A stretch of DNA of 64,000 nt from Malaya genurostris (lineage: Eukaryota > Arthropoda > Insecta > Diptera > Culicidae): NCBI RefSeq assembly GCF_030247185.1, contig NC_080571.1, positions 29,371,753 to 29,435,752 on the forward strand. The letters are read 5' to 3'. Of the stretch, positions 30,849 to 40,499 are shown piece after piece; positions within the stretch are counted from its first letter, which is position 1, and each line of letters opens with the position of its first letter. A model generated the notes under the pieces. The model was not told the DNA's origin, did no database searches, and worked only from the letters and a program-made list of their open reading frames with translations. The translations under genes and the position numbers were made by a program.

Positions 30849-31578
30849 GAGGCAGTCATGGTAATAGCCAGTCTGAACAATTACATTGAACCATTGAGAG
30901 AGAATTCTAACGAATATGACAGAGTTACTGATTACATAGCCTTTCGTTATGAGAAAGGCAGAATTACATACCTGTAGAAAATTTCTACTTTAGGTAGACA
31001 GTTTCTATTTATACAACCAATTTTTACATGATTTTGTATGGAAAAACAACAACAAACCGTTTCAACAAACCAAACGAGTATTTCGTCCAGTAGGTCGTTC
31101 AACAAACGCCTAACGCTTAGCTAAATCTAACCGCTTTCTCAGTGGGAGTCAAGATACGTGCGAATCACGTGGCTGTTTGGCCGATAAGGTTTCTCCGCTC
31201 TCGCGCTATCGTTGCTCAACAATTTTCTGTAGCTCATTTTGTGCAAATGTCAAAATTTTGCTGCTGCTGCTGAATATTGTAAAAAAATGAATGAGGTCGA
31301 AATGCAAAATGAATGGTTTCTGTGATTATTGGCGTAAAATAGTTGTAGACTATTGTGAAATTGTCCTCTTCCAACTTTATTGTAGAAAGTGATTAGTGTG
31401 CTACACGACAAAAGTGCATGTAGTTAGAAGCAGGACGAATTTGTGGTGAAAAAAAAGTGAAAGACTAACGAACATTTCCAGTTGAGAAAAAGGAACAATA
31501 TTCAGGTCAGCAAAAGCTCAATCAACAGCTGGAGGCCATTACACTTTTTCGGTGATTATTTGGAAAACAATACGAAAC
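30849..31578. other. Upstream region of Edc3
   Basis: Distal part (30950-31145) is repeat-like, with GTTTCAACAAACC and GTTCAACAAACG. The last about 350 bp before the ATG have no clear TATA box; a transcription start was not identified. No other frame. Confidence 0.45.
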
Positions 31579-33205
31579 ATGAGTGAAAACTGGATTGGCA
31601 AGTCGGTTTCCATTCAGTGCCGCGGGGACATAGGAGTGTTCCAGGGTGTCATCAAACAGGTCAGCCCAGTTGAAATTGTGATAACAAAGGCAGTGCGAAA
31701 TGGAATTCCGTTGAAGAAGAGAAGTGTCGAAGTGACACTTACCTGCAAGGATATTGAAAAGTTAAACTTGATTTCCAGCACAAATTTGCCGAATTTACTT
31801 CCGGGTGTGGCTCAACAGAACCACACCGCTCAGCTGGAAGACACTCTAGCGACTGGAGTCGATAATTTAAAATTAGGAAAACAAAACGGCCAGCAGACGG
31901 TTCGAAATAAAACCCCCACCAGCGAGGGAAGGTCATGTAATGGAAAACTTGCGGCCAAATCGCCTGGTCCCAGTAGATACAGCACTACTAATGGGCAGCA
32001 AAAGAATGGATATGAAAACGGTTCCGCAAAAAGCACGAGTCGTCCGATTGATATCAACGGAAGTGGTCCTCAGAAAGGGAATTCCACCACACCGTTTAAA
32101 AACGAGAATCAGAAAAAGAAAGCACGCCACGGGAACGGAAATGGAAGCAACGGGGTAGGCAATCGTTTCGTTAATAAAAATTCCGCATTCGGAACACCCG
32201 TAGATGACCCGATGATGGACGAGGATTTCGATTTCGAGAAAAATCTCGCCCTATTTGACAAGCAGGCCATTTGGGATGAAATCGATGCCATCCAGCAGAA
32301 GCCGGATCTGTTGCGGCAAACGACGGCATCGGGAAAGAAAAAATACCGCCATGATGAGAATGTACTCGTTTCGGAACCGACCCAGTATCGCCAAATTGAG
32401 GTGGAGAACTCCGGTGCGACCAGTTCCGATAGCGAAGAGTACGTAACAGACGAAGGACTTGTGATACCATCGATACCTCGCAACACACGAAACCTGGTCC
32501 AGCAGTTGGCGGAAAACCATGGCCTAACAACGGAACGCCAAAATGATCTCCTTGCACGGGGTGCCACCGAGCTTGCCCTTCAACTGCTCGGTGGTTCACG
32601 CCGTCTCACTCCCAATAATCAGCACCAGTGGCCAAAGATTGTGGTGGTCTGTGATGAACCGTACAATGCAAGACTGAGCGAAATCGGAATTACCACCGGA
32701 CGGATGTTGGCCTGCCACGGTTTGAAGGTTTTTGTATACGTATCTTGTGCTACCAAGTCAACACGCACCAGTCACGAACTGGAACTGTTCGCTGCCACCG
32801 GCAATCTCTTTACTTTTAATGTCAATAGTAGGTGTTATGAAAAAATATTTCACGTTTTCGTTCAATTAATCAATTTCCGTTTTTCTTTCAGCGCTTCCAT
32901 CGTCGGATCTTGTGATTGCAGCGATCAAATCGCGCTACCTGGGTGATCCGTTGCGTAAGTGGCTGCTCGAAAGCCGTGCTCCGGTGCTGGCAATCGACCC
33001 GCCGGCCGGAGGACTTGAGGCCATTCCCGTAAAATGCTCAATTTTGCCTGTCTTGCCACTGAACGGACTGGGTCCGGAAACCAGCACCGGTAGGCTCTAC
33101 CTGTGCAACCTGGGCATTCCGGACAAGTTCTTCGCCGACTCTGGCATCAAGTACAAATCCCCGTTCGACAAAGCTGTCATTCCAATTCACCGGCGAAAAA
33201 ATTAA
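31579..33205 (+). CDS. Edc3: Enhancer of mRNA-decapping protein 3 (Edc3)
   Basis: Two exons, 31579-32827 and 32892-33205, joined across a 64-nt GT..AG intron (GTAGGTGTT..TTCTTTCAG); the product is 520 aa. The start is ATG 31579 (MSENWIGKSVSIQCRG); an upstream GTG in the same frame is not needed. Domains: LSm-like fold at residues 1-70, a long Gly/Asn/Ser/Lys-rich linker, the FDF motif (DEDFDFEKNLALFD, about 213-230) that contacts the DEAD helicase Me31B/DDX6, and a YjeF-N Rossmann domain (NLVQQLAENHGL to the end, about 300-520) that dimerises. Edc3 is a cytoplasmic P-body scaffold that stimulates Dcp2 decapping. Frame, domain order and length fit insect Edc3. Confidence 0.95.
32828..32891 (+). 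other. Edc3 intron, 64 nt
   Basis: It begins GTAGGTGTTATG and ends TTTTTCTTTCAG with a pyrimidine-rich tract. Removing it restores the YjeF-N frame (NVN then TLPSSDLVIAAI); reading through it would end the protein early. Confidence 0.9.
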
Positions 33206-34384
33206 TCCAGCATCATATCATGTCAAAGCATCTGTCTGCATCTCCACCGCAATTTCGTACGCGGAGTGGAGCTGCCAAGCCAAAGGACTCGCAAACAAAT
33301 TCATGCAATCGGAAGCCGTGAGCGAAACCAGTTGATATTAAAATAATTGCATTTTACCGTATCATGTCACACAGTGGAAGAACCAGCTAAATCCAATCTG
33401 TTTGAAACGGATGTTTTACGAGTTTATGTTTTATTTTCACGGACAAGATACCAACCAACAAAAGGAAGACAACGAAAGTAACTGGAAGTTGAATAGAATC
33501 AAGAGAGAGAGAGAGAAAACGTTTCCGGGAGGCTTATAAGTATTTGAAATGTTGCTTAAGAAGCTGACGAGTACAAAACAGAACTAGCAATATTCTCTTT
33601 ATAATGGTATAAAAACTCCTGGAAACAAAGTTAACCGTTTTTGCTCATTTCACTTTCAACTCACCAACCTGCCCCCCTTGATTAAATTTGTCACGACTAT
33701 TCCTGCAATGAAATATTCCTTAATTGCAACATCAGAGTGTTCTCAGTTCCTTCGCTGTCCTTGTTTTGCCCAGGGGTTATTAACGTCTTTGTTCCAGCCG
33801 AAAGTTTACAGAACTAAACTGCTGGCGGTTTGAACAAAACTATCTTTTCTTTCGCTGTAGAGTCTTCAACCAGAATATTAAAAATCACGTTTTTTTTATG
33901 ATAACAGCTAACAAACTGCCGCTTTGGTCGTAACCCATAACAATCTTTCACCGGTGGGGGAGACAGTTGAATACAGCTTTTAACATCAGACTGCAAAGGG
34001 AACATTCTTTTTCTCATGAACGTAAATGTTCACAGTTAGCTTTTGGTCGTTGTCAAAAGAAACTTTTCAAACCCCACTTCAAATGCAATATAGTTCCGTC
34101 CAGAGACCAGTTTATATTCAGTGAATACAACGTTATAATAGGTAATAATTGAGAAAATTGGTCGTAATATTGTCGGTACGCACCAATGTGATATAAACAT
34201 GTGGGGCTTGCTTGCGTCGGTAATCAAAAATTTGTAAATAGTTCGGTATGACGACATACATGAAAAATAAACATGCTTTGTTTCAATGCCAACTAGTCCG
34301 AACGATGTGACGAAAACAAGCACGTGGTTTTTAGTTCTACTTGGCTTGCCGAAGCAAAGTTAATTTCACTAACACAAAAGAATT
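33206..34384. other. Edc3 3' region and intergenic DNA
   Basis: Non-coding by inspection. There is no standard AATAAA within 130 bp of the Edc3 stop, only TTAAAATAATTG near 33338. (GA)n is near 33503-33517. Sequence after about 34030 may already be the leader of the LINE at 34385. Confidence 0.45.
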
Positions 34385-34550
34385 GTGTTTACCCCACCTG
34401 TTTCTACCACATTGGGTACGCACATGGTCCTATCTCATGCCTCATTCAACTCAGTGCTACTGCCTCCCGAAGTAGTAGCAGAATGCGAGGAAGCGAGCGG
34501 ACAAGGGTGCAATCCATGTATTGCTGAAGAAATGGTAATCAGTGCCCAGT

Positions 34551-35603
34551 ATGCTAAACCTTCACCGGAAGAAAAAGCTGACTCGGAAGTCACGTCAGGC
34601 TGGCGCTTCATCGGCAGCAAAAAAAATATGGAAATGCGACTGGAGCGAGTATGACAAAAAACAGCGCACTCGACGACTGCAAGAAAAACAAGCAGAAAAA
34701 GCAAACCTCAGACGAAAACATCGGAAGCGGAAACAGCAAAATAATACAAATTACAGTATACGCAGTAAAAACAACAACTACACCAACAACAGCAAACAAG
34801 ACAACAACAACAACAACAACAACAGCAGCAGCAACAACAACAACGACAATAATGTGCACTACAACAGCAACTTGAACACTAATAGTAACAATACCTGCCA
34901 CAACAATAACAATAATATGTCATTACAACATACCTTACCCTTGGACAAGGACTTACTAGCAGCTGCACGGGTTCAATTCTCCGGGCATCCAGGTGCAGAT
35001 ATTGCCTCAAAATTCATAAATTTTCGAAAAGGTGAAACAATCAACCCTTACAAAGGAACAAGAAGTATTCAAAACAACACTACTCCGGTCTTAGGAAGTA
35101 ATGACATCGAAGCTGCACCATCCACTAACTATGTGAACACATCTTCAATACCACAGAACGTAAATACATCTACAGTATCACATGACATGAGTACAGACAG
35201 CCAATTCGAAATTGATCCAATGCGTCCTCTAATTGTACGTCTTACTTCACAATCTGCAAATGGCGACGAACGCTTCTTAAAAGCAAGGCTTCGTGACCCG
35301 AAAATAATGCACGTCGTCCGTCTGTATTTGTCATACATGAAAAATCAACAACCTACAGTATGCATCCAGGGTATGACACCAACTAGTATAAAAATGCTAT
35401 TAGCATCAGAAGGCCTTCCAACAACACCTGACCACCTCCTACGAATCTTCATCGAAGTGCATCAGGAATATGGAATGAAACCTAAGGAAGCGCTGGCCGA
35501 CCTGGACTCTTATGGGAAATTTTTGACAAGTGAACGTACCCGCCGACTCCAACTAATCCGGGAAGCCGAACACAATTTTACAAGGCCGAATTTTCGGAAA
35601 TAA
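34551..35603 (+). CDS. LINE ORF1 with poly-Asn tract
   Basis: About 350 aa; the first in-frame ATG is 34551, although the frame is open from 34542. The first 70 residues are Lys/Arg-rich, residues about 65-130 are dominated by Asn with Ser and Thr (AAC-rich DNA, 34750-34920), and the rest is a globular-looking C-terminal part with repeated charged helices. No zinc knuckle is seen. An upstream frame 34385-34654 with CEEASGQGCNPC may be the true N-terminus joined by a frameshift. As ORF1 of a LINE it should bind element RNA; this is inferred from position only. Confidence 0.6.
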   Translation: MLNLHRKKKLTRKSRQAGASSAAKKIWKCDWSEYDKKQRTRRLQEKQAEKANLRRKHRKRKQQNNTNYSIRSKNNNYTNNSKQDNNNNNNNSSSNNNNDNNVHYNSNLNTNSNNTCHNNNNNMSLQHTLPLDKDLLAAARVQFSGHPGADIASKFINFRKGETINPYKGTRSIQNNTTPVLGSNDIEAAPSTNYVNTSSIPQNVNTSTVSHDMSTDSQFEIDPMRPLIVRLTSQSANGDERFLKARLRDPKIMHVVRLYLSYMKNQQPTVCIQGMTPTSIKMLLASEGLPTTPDHLLRIFIEVHQEYGMKPKEALADLDSYGKFLTSERTRRLQLIREAEHNFTRPNFRK

Positions 35604-35644
35604 CGACGCCCTTTGACGAAGGAATAGAAACAGGAATTAGTAAT

Positions 35645-36094
35645 GTAAGTATTCCAGAATTCTCAAAAACTTCTTCGTTTCATAGACAAAATGTGACTGA
35701 AATTTTGGTCTATAGCCAAAATTTCAACCGCATGAAAAGCCCGGCCAAAATGAAAGAAATTCATCAAAATTTAATAACCTCCTCTTTCGACGTAATCCTT
35801 GGAACTGAAAGCAGCTGGGATGAAAGTGTTAGAAGCGAAGAAGTTTTTGGGAATAATTTTAACGTATTCCGGCACGACCGAAATTTATCTCTCTGTCAGA
35901 AAAAATCTGGAGGTGGAGTCCTCATAGCCACAAACTCTTGCCTTACTTCTGAAGAAATTATTACTCCTAAATATAAAGAATTTGAGCATGTATGGGCCAA
36001 AGTCTCAATATTGGGAGAAGAACATATTTACTGCTCTGTCTACTTCCCACCCGAAAATGCGAAAAAAATCTTCCTTTCTTGTACCAATATTTAA
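35645..36094 (+). pseudogene. LINE ORF2 endonuclease start, truncated
   Basis: The frame includes ILVYSQNFNRMKS, DVILGTESSWDESV and SGGGVLIATNS, which match the N-terminal part of APE-type LINE endonucleases (the E of GTESSW is the metal-binding Glu). It breaks at about 36075, where the sequence jumps into reverse transcriptase. The remaining endonuclease motifs (GDFN, SDH) are absent. Confidence 0.75.
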
Positions 36095-37418
36095 ATCTGG
36101 TGCAAAATCTAACATTCGGAACTACCGTGGAATAGCCATTATCTCATGCATTCCAAAAGTATTTGAAAAAATTGTAAATGAAAAACTTTTTCATCAACTT
36201 AAAAATGTAATAACAAACAAACAACATGGCTTTTTTAAAGGCCGCTCAACTACAACAAATCTCTTAGAATTTATGACATTCACTCTGAATGCAATGGACG
36301 CCGGAAACTACGTAGAAACTCTTTACACTGACTTCAGCAAAGCCTTCGACCGTATTGACATACCATTACTTCTACACAAACTACAAAAATATGGCATAAA
36401 ACATACTCTTCTGGAATGGCTCAAATCATACTTAACGAATCGTGTACAAGTAGTCCGCTTCCAAAACATTCTGTCTGAACCAATTAATGTAACTTCTGGC
36501 GTACCTCAGGGTTCTCACTGAGGGCCTCTCCTTTTTATTTTACATATAAACGACATTTCCTTCATACTCAAAAATCTGAAAGTTCTTATATATGCAGACG
36601 ACATGAAACTCTTCATGGAAATTAAAAATATCAACGACGCTGTAATATTCCAGAACGAAATCAATCTATTCCACATTTGGTGCTGCAAAAGTCTACTCCA
36701 ACTCAATGTAAAAAAATGTAACTCAATAACTTTCAGTAGGAAAAATGAAACTATACCTATAAACATACATCTAGGAAATCAACTTGTAGAAAAATGTAAA
36801 ATTGTAACAGATTTAGGCGTAATCTTAGACTCCAAGCTCACTTTTGTGGAACACTACAATACCATAATCAATAAAGCAAATAGCATGCTGGGCTTTATTA
36901 AACGCTTCAGTCATAACTTTCAGGACCCATACACAATTAAATTATTATACACTACATATGTCAGACCTATTTTGGAATATTGCAGCCTAGTATGGAATCC
37001 ATACAATATTATTCACGAAGAACGCATCGAATCTATTCAAAAACAATTTCTTTTATATGCACTTCGTAAATTAAACTGGACAGCATTTCCTCTACCATCA
37101 TATGAAGCACGCTGCATGCTCATCAATATACAAACACTTAAAGAACGCCGCGACTTTGCAATGCTTTATTTTATCAGCGACATTATTTCTCAACGCATTC
37201 AATCAGCTCCATTATTATCGCAATTAAATTTTTATATACCTAGCCGTCAATTACGTTCCAGGAAATTATTTTTAGAAAAACAAGCTAGAACAAATTATGC
37301 AAAATACAGTCCAGTCAATCGAATAATGCGCCATTACAATCAATACTGCGAATATCTTGACCTTACTATGTCTAAAAATCAAATCAAATCTCAACTTTGT
37401 CGAAGAAATAATGCGTAG
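36060..37418 (+). pseudogene. LINE ORF2 reverse transcriptase with one stop
   Basis: In one frame: SGAKSNIRNYRGIAIISCIP, GFFKGRSTTTNL, YTDFSKAFDRID (motif A), SGVPQGSH followed by an in-frame TGA at 36519-36521 (where the family has a Leu) and GPLLF, then LIYADDMKLF (catalytic YADD). A thumb and C-terminal region follow to a natural stop at 37418. Apart from the deletion at the 5' side and this single stop the frame is open, so the copy is not very old. No RNase H, unlike the LINE at 20380. Confidence 0.85.
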
Positions 37419-37489
37419 TATGTAAGTGAACATTGTAAACAATTTATATGTAGTCTACATTTGCTTGACGAAATAAATAAATTAAAAAT

Positions 37490-37780
37490 CCCTATCACAG
37501 ACTAATAGACATACCATTATGAGTAAATTCTTCGAAAAATAAATTTTCGTTGGGCACTAGCTCCACCTATATTAAACTGCGCGAACTATTTACTGTCGGC
37601 TCAACCCTTGTTGGATTCTTAGTGTCAGTAGGATCCATAGTACTAGCCATGCAATGATTCTGTACACTAAGAATCGGCTGCGAAGTCTGTTAAAACAGAA
37701 AAGCCAAATTCCACAAAAGGAATGTAATGCCAAGACTTTGCTTTCATCCCTTGTTATACGTTTATACGTTTTTTACTAGT
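37490..37780 (+). repeat. Repeat related to the inside of the hAT element at 5966
   Basis: GAGTAAATTCTTCGAAAAAT and CACTAGCTCCACCTATATTA followed by CTGCGCGAACTATTTACTGT match about 6340-6425. The match resumes after the SINE at 37612-37747. Confidence 0.7.
37612..37747 (+). mobile_element. tRNA-derived SINE, 5'-truncated copy
   Basis: 136 bp corresponding to the body of the SINE at 52211 without its tRNA-like head. Flanked by a perfect 8-bp duplication CCCTTGTT (37604-37611 and 37748-37755). Ends CCAAGACTTTGCTTT. Confidence 0.82.
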
Positions 37781-37907
37781 TTTACTAACTGAATACGAAA
37801 CTTAGTTGATTCATTTGATTGAAAAAGCTTTATTATCAATTTAGTAAAGTGATAAATTTTGGCCATTTTAAGGCTGTGAACCATTTCGCGATTAATTTCA
37901 TGCGTTT

Positions 37908-38420
37908 TTTTTATATAACGGCCAATAAGCCATCCATCAACATTCACTTTGAAAAGTAATTTCGAATGACTCGGCACTCACTGAGAGTAAGTCATAATAG
38001 TAAACGGCAGAGAAAAGTTTTCTCTGGTGTTGAAATTAATACTGTATTTTTATAGCTCGCCTGCTATTTCTTTCGAAAGTGGAAGTTGACAGGTGGCTTA
38101 TTGGCCGTTATAAAAAAACGCGTGATTTTAACTTTTGGTTAAAATCTGACACTTGAGTGATTATTTTGTAGTTAAATTTAACTAAAACTGCGGCCCATTT
38201 CAAAGTTTGACGGATGAAAAATTATCTGGGTTTATTTTGCACTGGAAATAATTTTGACTAGAGAATTGAAATTAGACTAGAGAATTGATATTATTTCTTT
38301 GCAAGATTTTTTTCGGTGTCGAAAAATAACCATCGATCTGTCAAAAATAACCATGCTTTCGAGCAGGGTTATTTTTTGAAAACATCAAAATAACCACTCG
38401 AGTGTCAGATTTCAACGAAT
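37908..38420. mobile_element. Two TIR elements or one composite MITE
   Basis: ATAACGGCCAATAAGCCA (37916-37935) is inverted at 38097-38115 (TGGCTTATTGGCCGTTAT). Further right, GTTAAAATCTGACACTTGAG (38148-38167) is inverted at 38395-38415 (CTCGAGTGTCAGATTTCAAC), each followed inward by a GTTATTTTG-type word. A related piece is near 2000-2050. I could not fix target duplications. Confidence 0.5.
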
Positions 38421-39280
38421 AACGTGCTGCTATTACACACACATGACACTTTTCTTGGTTCCATTTTTCATTGGTAGGTGTCGCTACCGGTAGCTCAGTT
38501 TTTCTTGATTATTCTTGATAATGCTACCGGTAGCTCAGTTATTCTTGATAATGCTTGGTGAAAATTGCTTACAAGTCAACAATATATTATAAAGATTCTG
38601 TCCTTAACCATAAATTTTCATATTGGCAGTAGTGTTTTGCAACGATTGTTTTTGTTTATTTAATAGTAATAATAGATATCAGCAATGAAAACTACTTGTT
38701 TTAGTGTAAACTACGATTAAACATGGAAAATCTTCAGAAATGTGCACTAAACTAAAAATTCACGTTCGATTTACTTGAAAAATCACGAAAAATAGTTTCA
38801 AATGTCAAATTGAATATTTTACGTGACGAAAATGAATGTTATACGAACATCCCCTAAAATGAATAGAGTCATCACATAAGGTTCACGTAAATTGACCAAA
38901 CGTCAAACAATATACGTGAATTTCCGCTGTGAAGAACTTGAAACGATTTGAAAAATGGCGAACAGTGGCCCTCAAAGTGTAAGTAGTGTAAATGTTTGCG
39001 AGAAATATTATTTATTTACAATTTTTTACTACATCGACTGCACCATTCCAGTATGAAAGTTTCCATTCCATTTCCATTCCAAATCAATAGTTTTTAAAAG
39101 ATGTTCAGAAAAGCAAAATATTCAATATCAAACTACGTTGTTACCGACGATACTGACAACACTTTTTCTACCACCCTGCAGTAATGTTGATTAGAACAAC
39201 TTGTACTTGCTTATGCCATTTTCAACCAATCACAAACTGGGTCGAAACTGGCTCGGAAAGTAAATTAACAGTCACTGTCC
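38421..39280. other. No gene recognised
   Basis: A short direct repeat GCTACCGGTAGCTCAGTT with ATTCTTGATAATG stands twice at about 38484-38555. The rest is AT-rich and non-coding. Confidence 0.5.
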
Positions 39281-39288
39281 TACCTAGG

Positions 39289-39579
39289 CAGGTATGCTAG
39301 GTCATTTTTTCAAAAATCTGTGATCACCTGTCCTGTCTGTGTAAAATCTGTGCACGTTTCCCGTACCCTAATAGCGTAGCGGAATCATTTTGGTTAGCAA
39401 AAAAAAAAACGGTCTCACTATTTCCAGCCACTCTGTATTTTATGGTGCTAAACTGTGACTGATTTCAGTAATCTGTGAAAATCTGTAATCATTTTCAAAA
39501 ATCTGTGCCATTTTTAAAATCTGTGCTGAAAGTTGAATATCTGTGAAACACAGATTAATCTTTGAATCTGTCATCCCTA
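39289..39579. mobile_element. Probable hAT-type MITE, about 290 bp
   Basis: Left end CAGGTATGC, right end GTCATCCCTA (imperfectly inverted). Flanks TACCTAGG (39281-39288) and GTCCTAGG (39580-39587) agree at six of eight bases. Subterminal words AAAATCTGTG repeat at both ends (39312-39356 and 39475-39530). The imperfect termini make this less certain than the other hAT calls. Confidence 0.5.
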
Positions 39580-39696
39580 GTCCTAGGCCGCCTCCATCGA
39601 TGGTTTAGTGAGCCATAAAATCAACTCCATCTCAGAATCTAAGAAAAAGGTCCCGAGGATTGATTTACCGCCCCCCAAAAAGCATTGCGCCCGGGG

Positions 39697-39936
39697 CACA
39701 GAGAACAGACATCCAAGCAGATTTCAATTTTTGTAAGAAATTTGAAGGTTGTTTTAAAAAGCAATCACTAAGTAGCAATTCTCCTGCTTATGGGCTCTTG
39801 GGTTCGAGCTTTCATACAATGGTAGTTCATGCGTGCAAAGTCGTGCGCAACTGTAATTTTTAACGGATTTTCACTTGTATGCTTCACACTTCTTTTTTGA
39901 AAAAGTTTGTACTAGCTTGGATGTCTGTTCCCTGTG
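39697..39936. mobile_element. MITE with 21-bp TIR and 7-bp target duplication, copy 2
   Basis: Same ends as 17296-17566 (CACAGAGAACAGACATCCAA), one mismatch in the right arm. Flanks are a perfect 7-bp duplication CCCGGGG (39690-39696 and 39937-39943). The interior is about 90% alike but lacks some 30 bp. Confidence 0.88.
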
Positions 39937-40035
39937 CCCGGGGTGAATGCCCAACATCGCTCTTGATTATTTCTGTAAACACAAAACTATGTTACCTCCA
40001 GGCATCGTGTAGATTTCATCAAGTCTATCTTCCCA

Positions 40036-40262
40036 TGACAAAATAACATAACTGCAAAAATAATCCTTTCTTTGTTTACTTTCACTTTCGATTATTTCGA
40101 AGCCTGGATAGAAAATTTTTCAAAGATTCCAATATTAATCGAAAGTTTTGATATGAATGTTATGCAAATGGTTAAGCGTAACAAATAAAATATATCCGAT
40201 AATTTGCGAAAGAGAAAGTAAACAAAAAAAACTTTAATTTTACAGTTAGGTCCTTTTGTTGA
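40036..40262. mobile_element. GAAAAGGTCC-family MITE, copy 3
   Basis: The right end ACAGTTAGGTCCTTTTGTTG is complementary to the diverged left end CAAAATAACATAACTGCAAA. Internal TTTCTTTGTTTACTTTCACT and AAAGAGAAAGTAAACAAA form the second pair. More diverged than the copies at 12504 and 15387. It ends about 240 bp before Cdc5. Confidence 0.55.
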
Positions 40263-40499
40263 AGATAGAAGTGTCAATAAAAAATAATCTGATCATCCTG
40301 GGCACCCTGTTATTTTTTCGTTCCGGAATGACTGTCAAAAATCGGCATTCAGAATCCGAGCATTTAGTTTCGCAGTAATCTTTCCAATTTTACTTTCTAA
40401 GTTTTTGCCGATATTTTTAGTGAAACTACCACTTAAATCAGAAAAAAAGAAGTTATTCGTGATAGTGTACCATCGTTGAATTAATTCTAATCAATCAAG
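40263..40499 (+). promoter_or_regulatory. Cdc5 upstream region
   Basis: About 240 bp between the MITE and the ATG must hold the 5' UTR and proximal promoter. I see no clear TATA box or initiator that decides a start site. Confidence 0.4.

Larger units (their letters stand above)
34385..37490 (+). mobile_element. Second LINE (jockey/CR1-like), internally deleted
   Basis: It has an ORF1 with a poly-Asn region, the start of an endonuclease, then directly a reverse transcriptase; about 200-250 residues between them are missing. There is no RNase H. It ends near AATAAATAAATTAAAAAT (37470-37488), after which a repeat related to 6310 begins. The 5' border and a target duplication were not found. 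Confidence 0.75.

Noticed and set aside
32109..32599. Long minus-strand frames over Edc3 exon 1
   Set aside because: Shadow of the Edc3 coding frame, which has the LSm, FDF and YjeF-N domains.
34608..34901. Minus-strand poly-Val frame
   Set aside because: Antisense of the Asn-coding AAC repeats in LINE ORF1.
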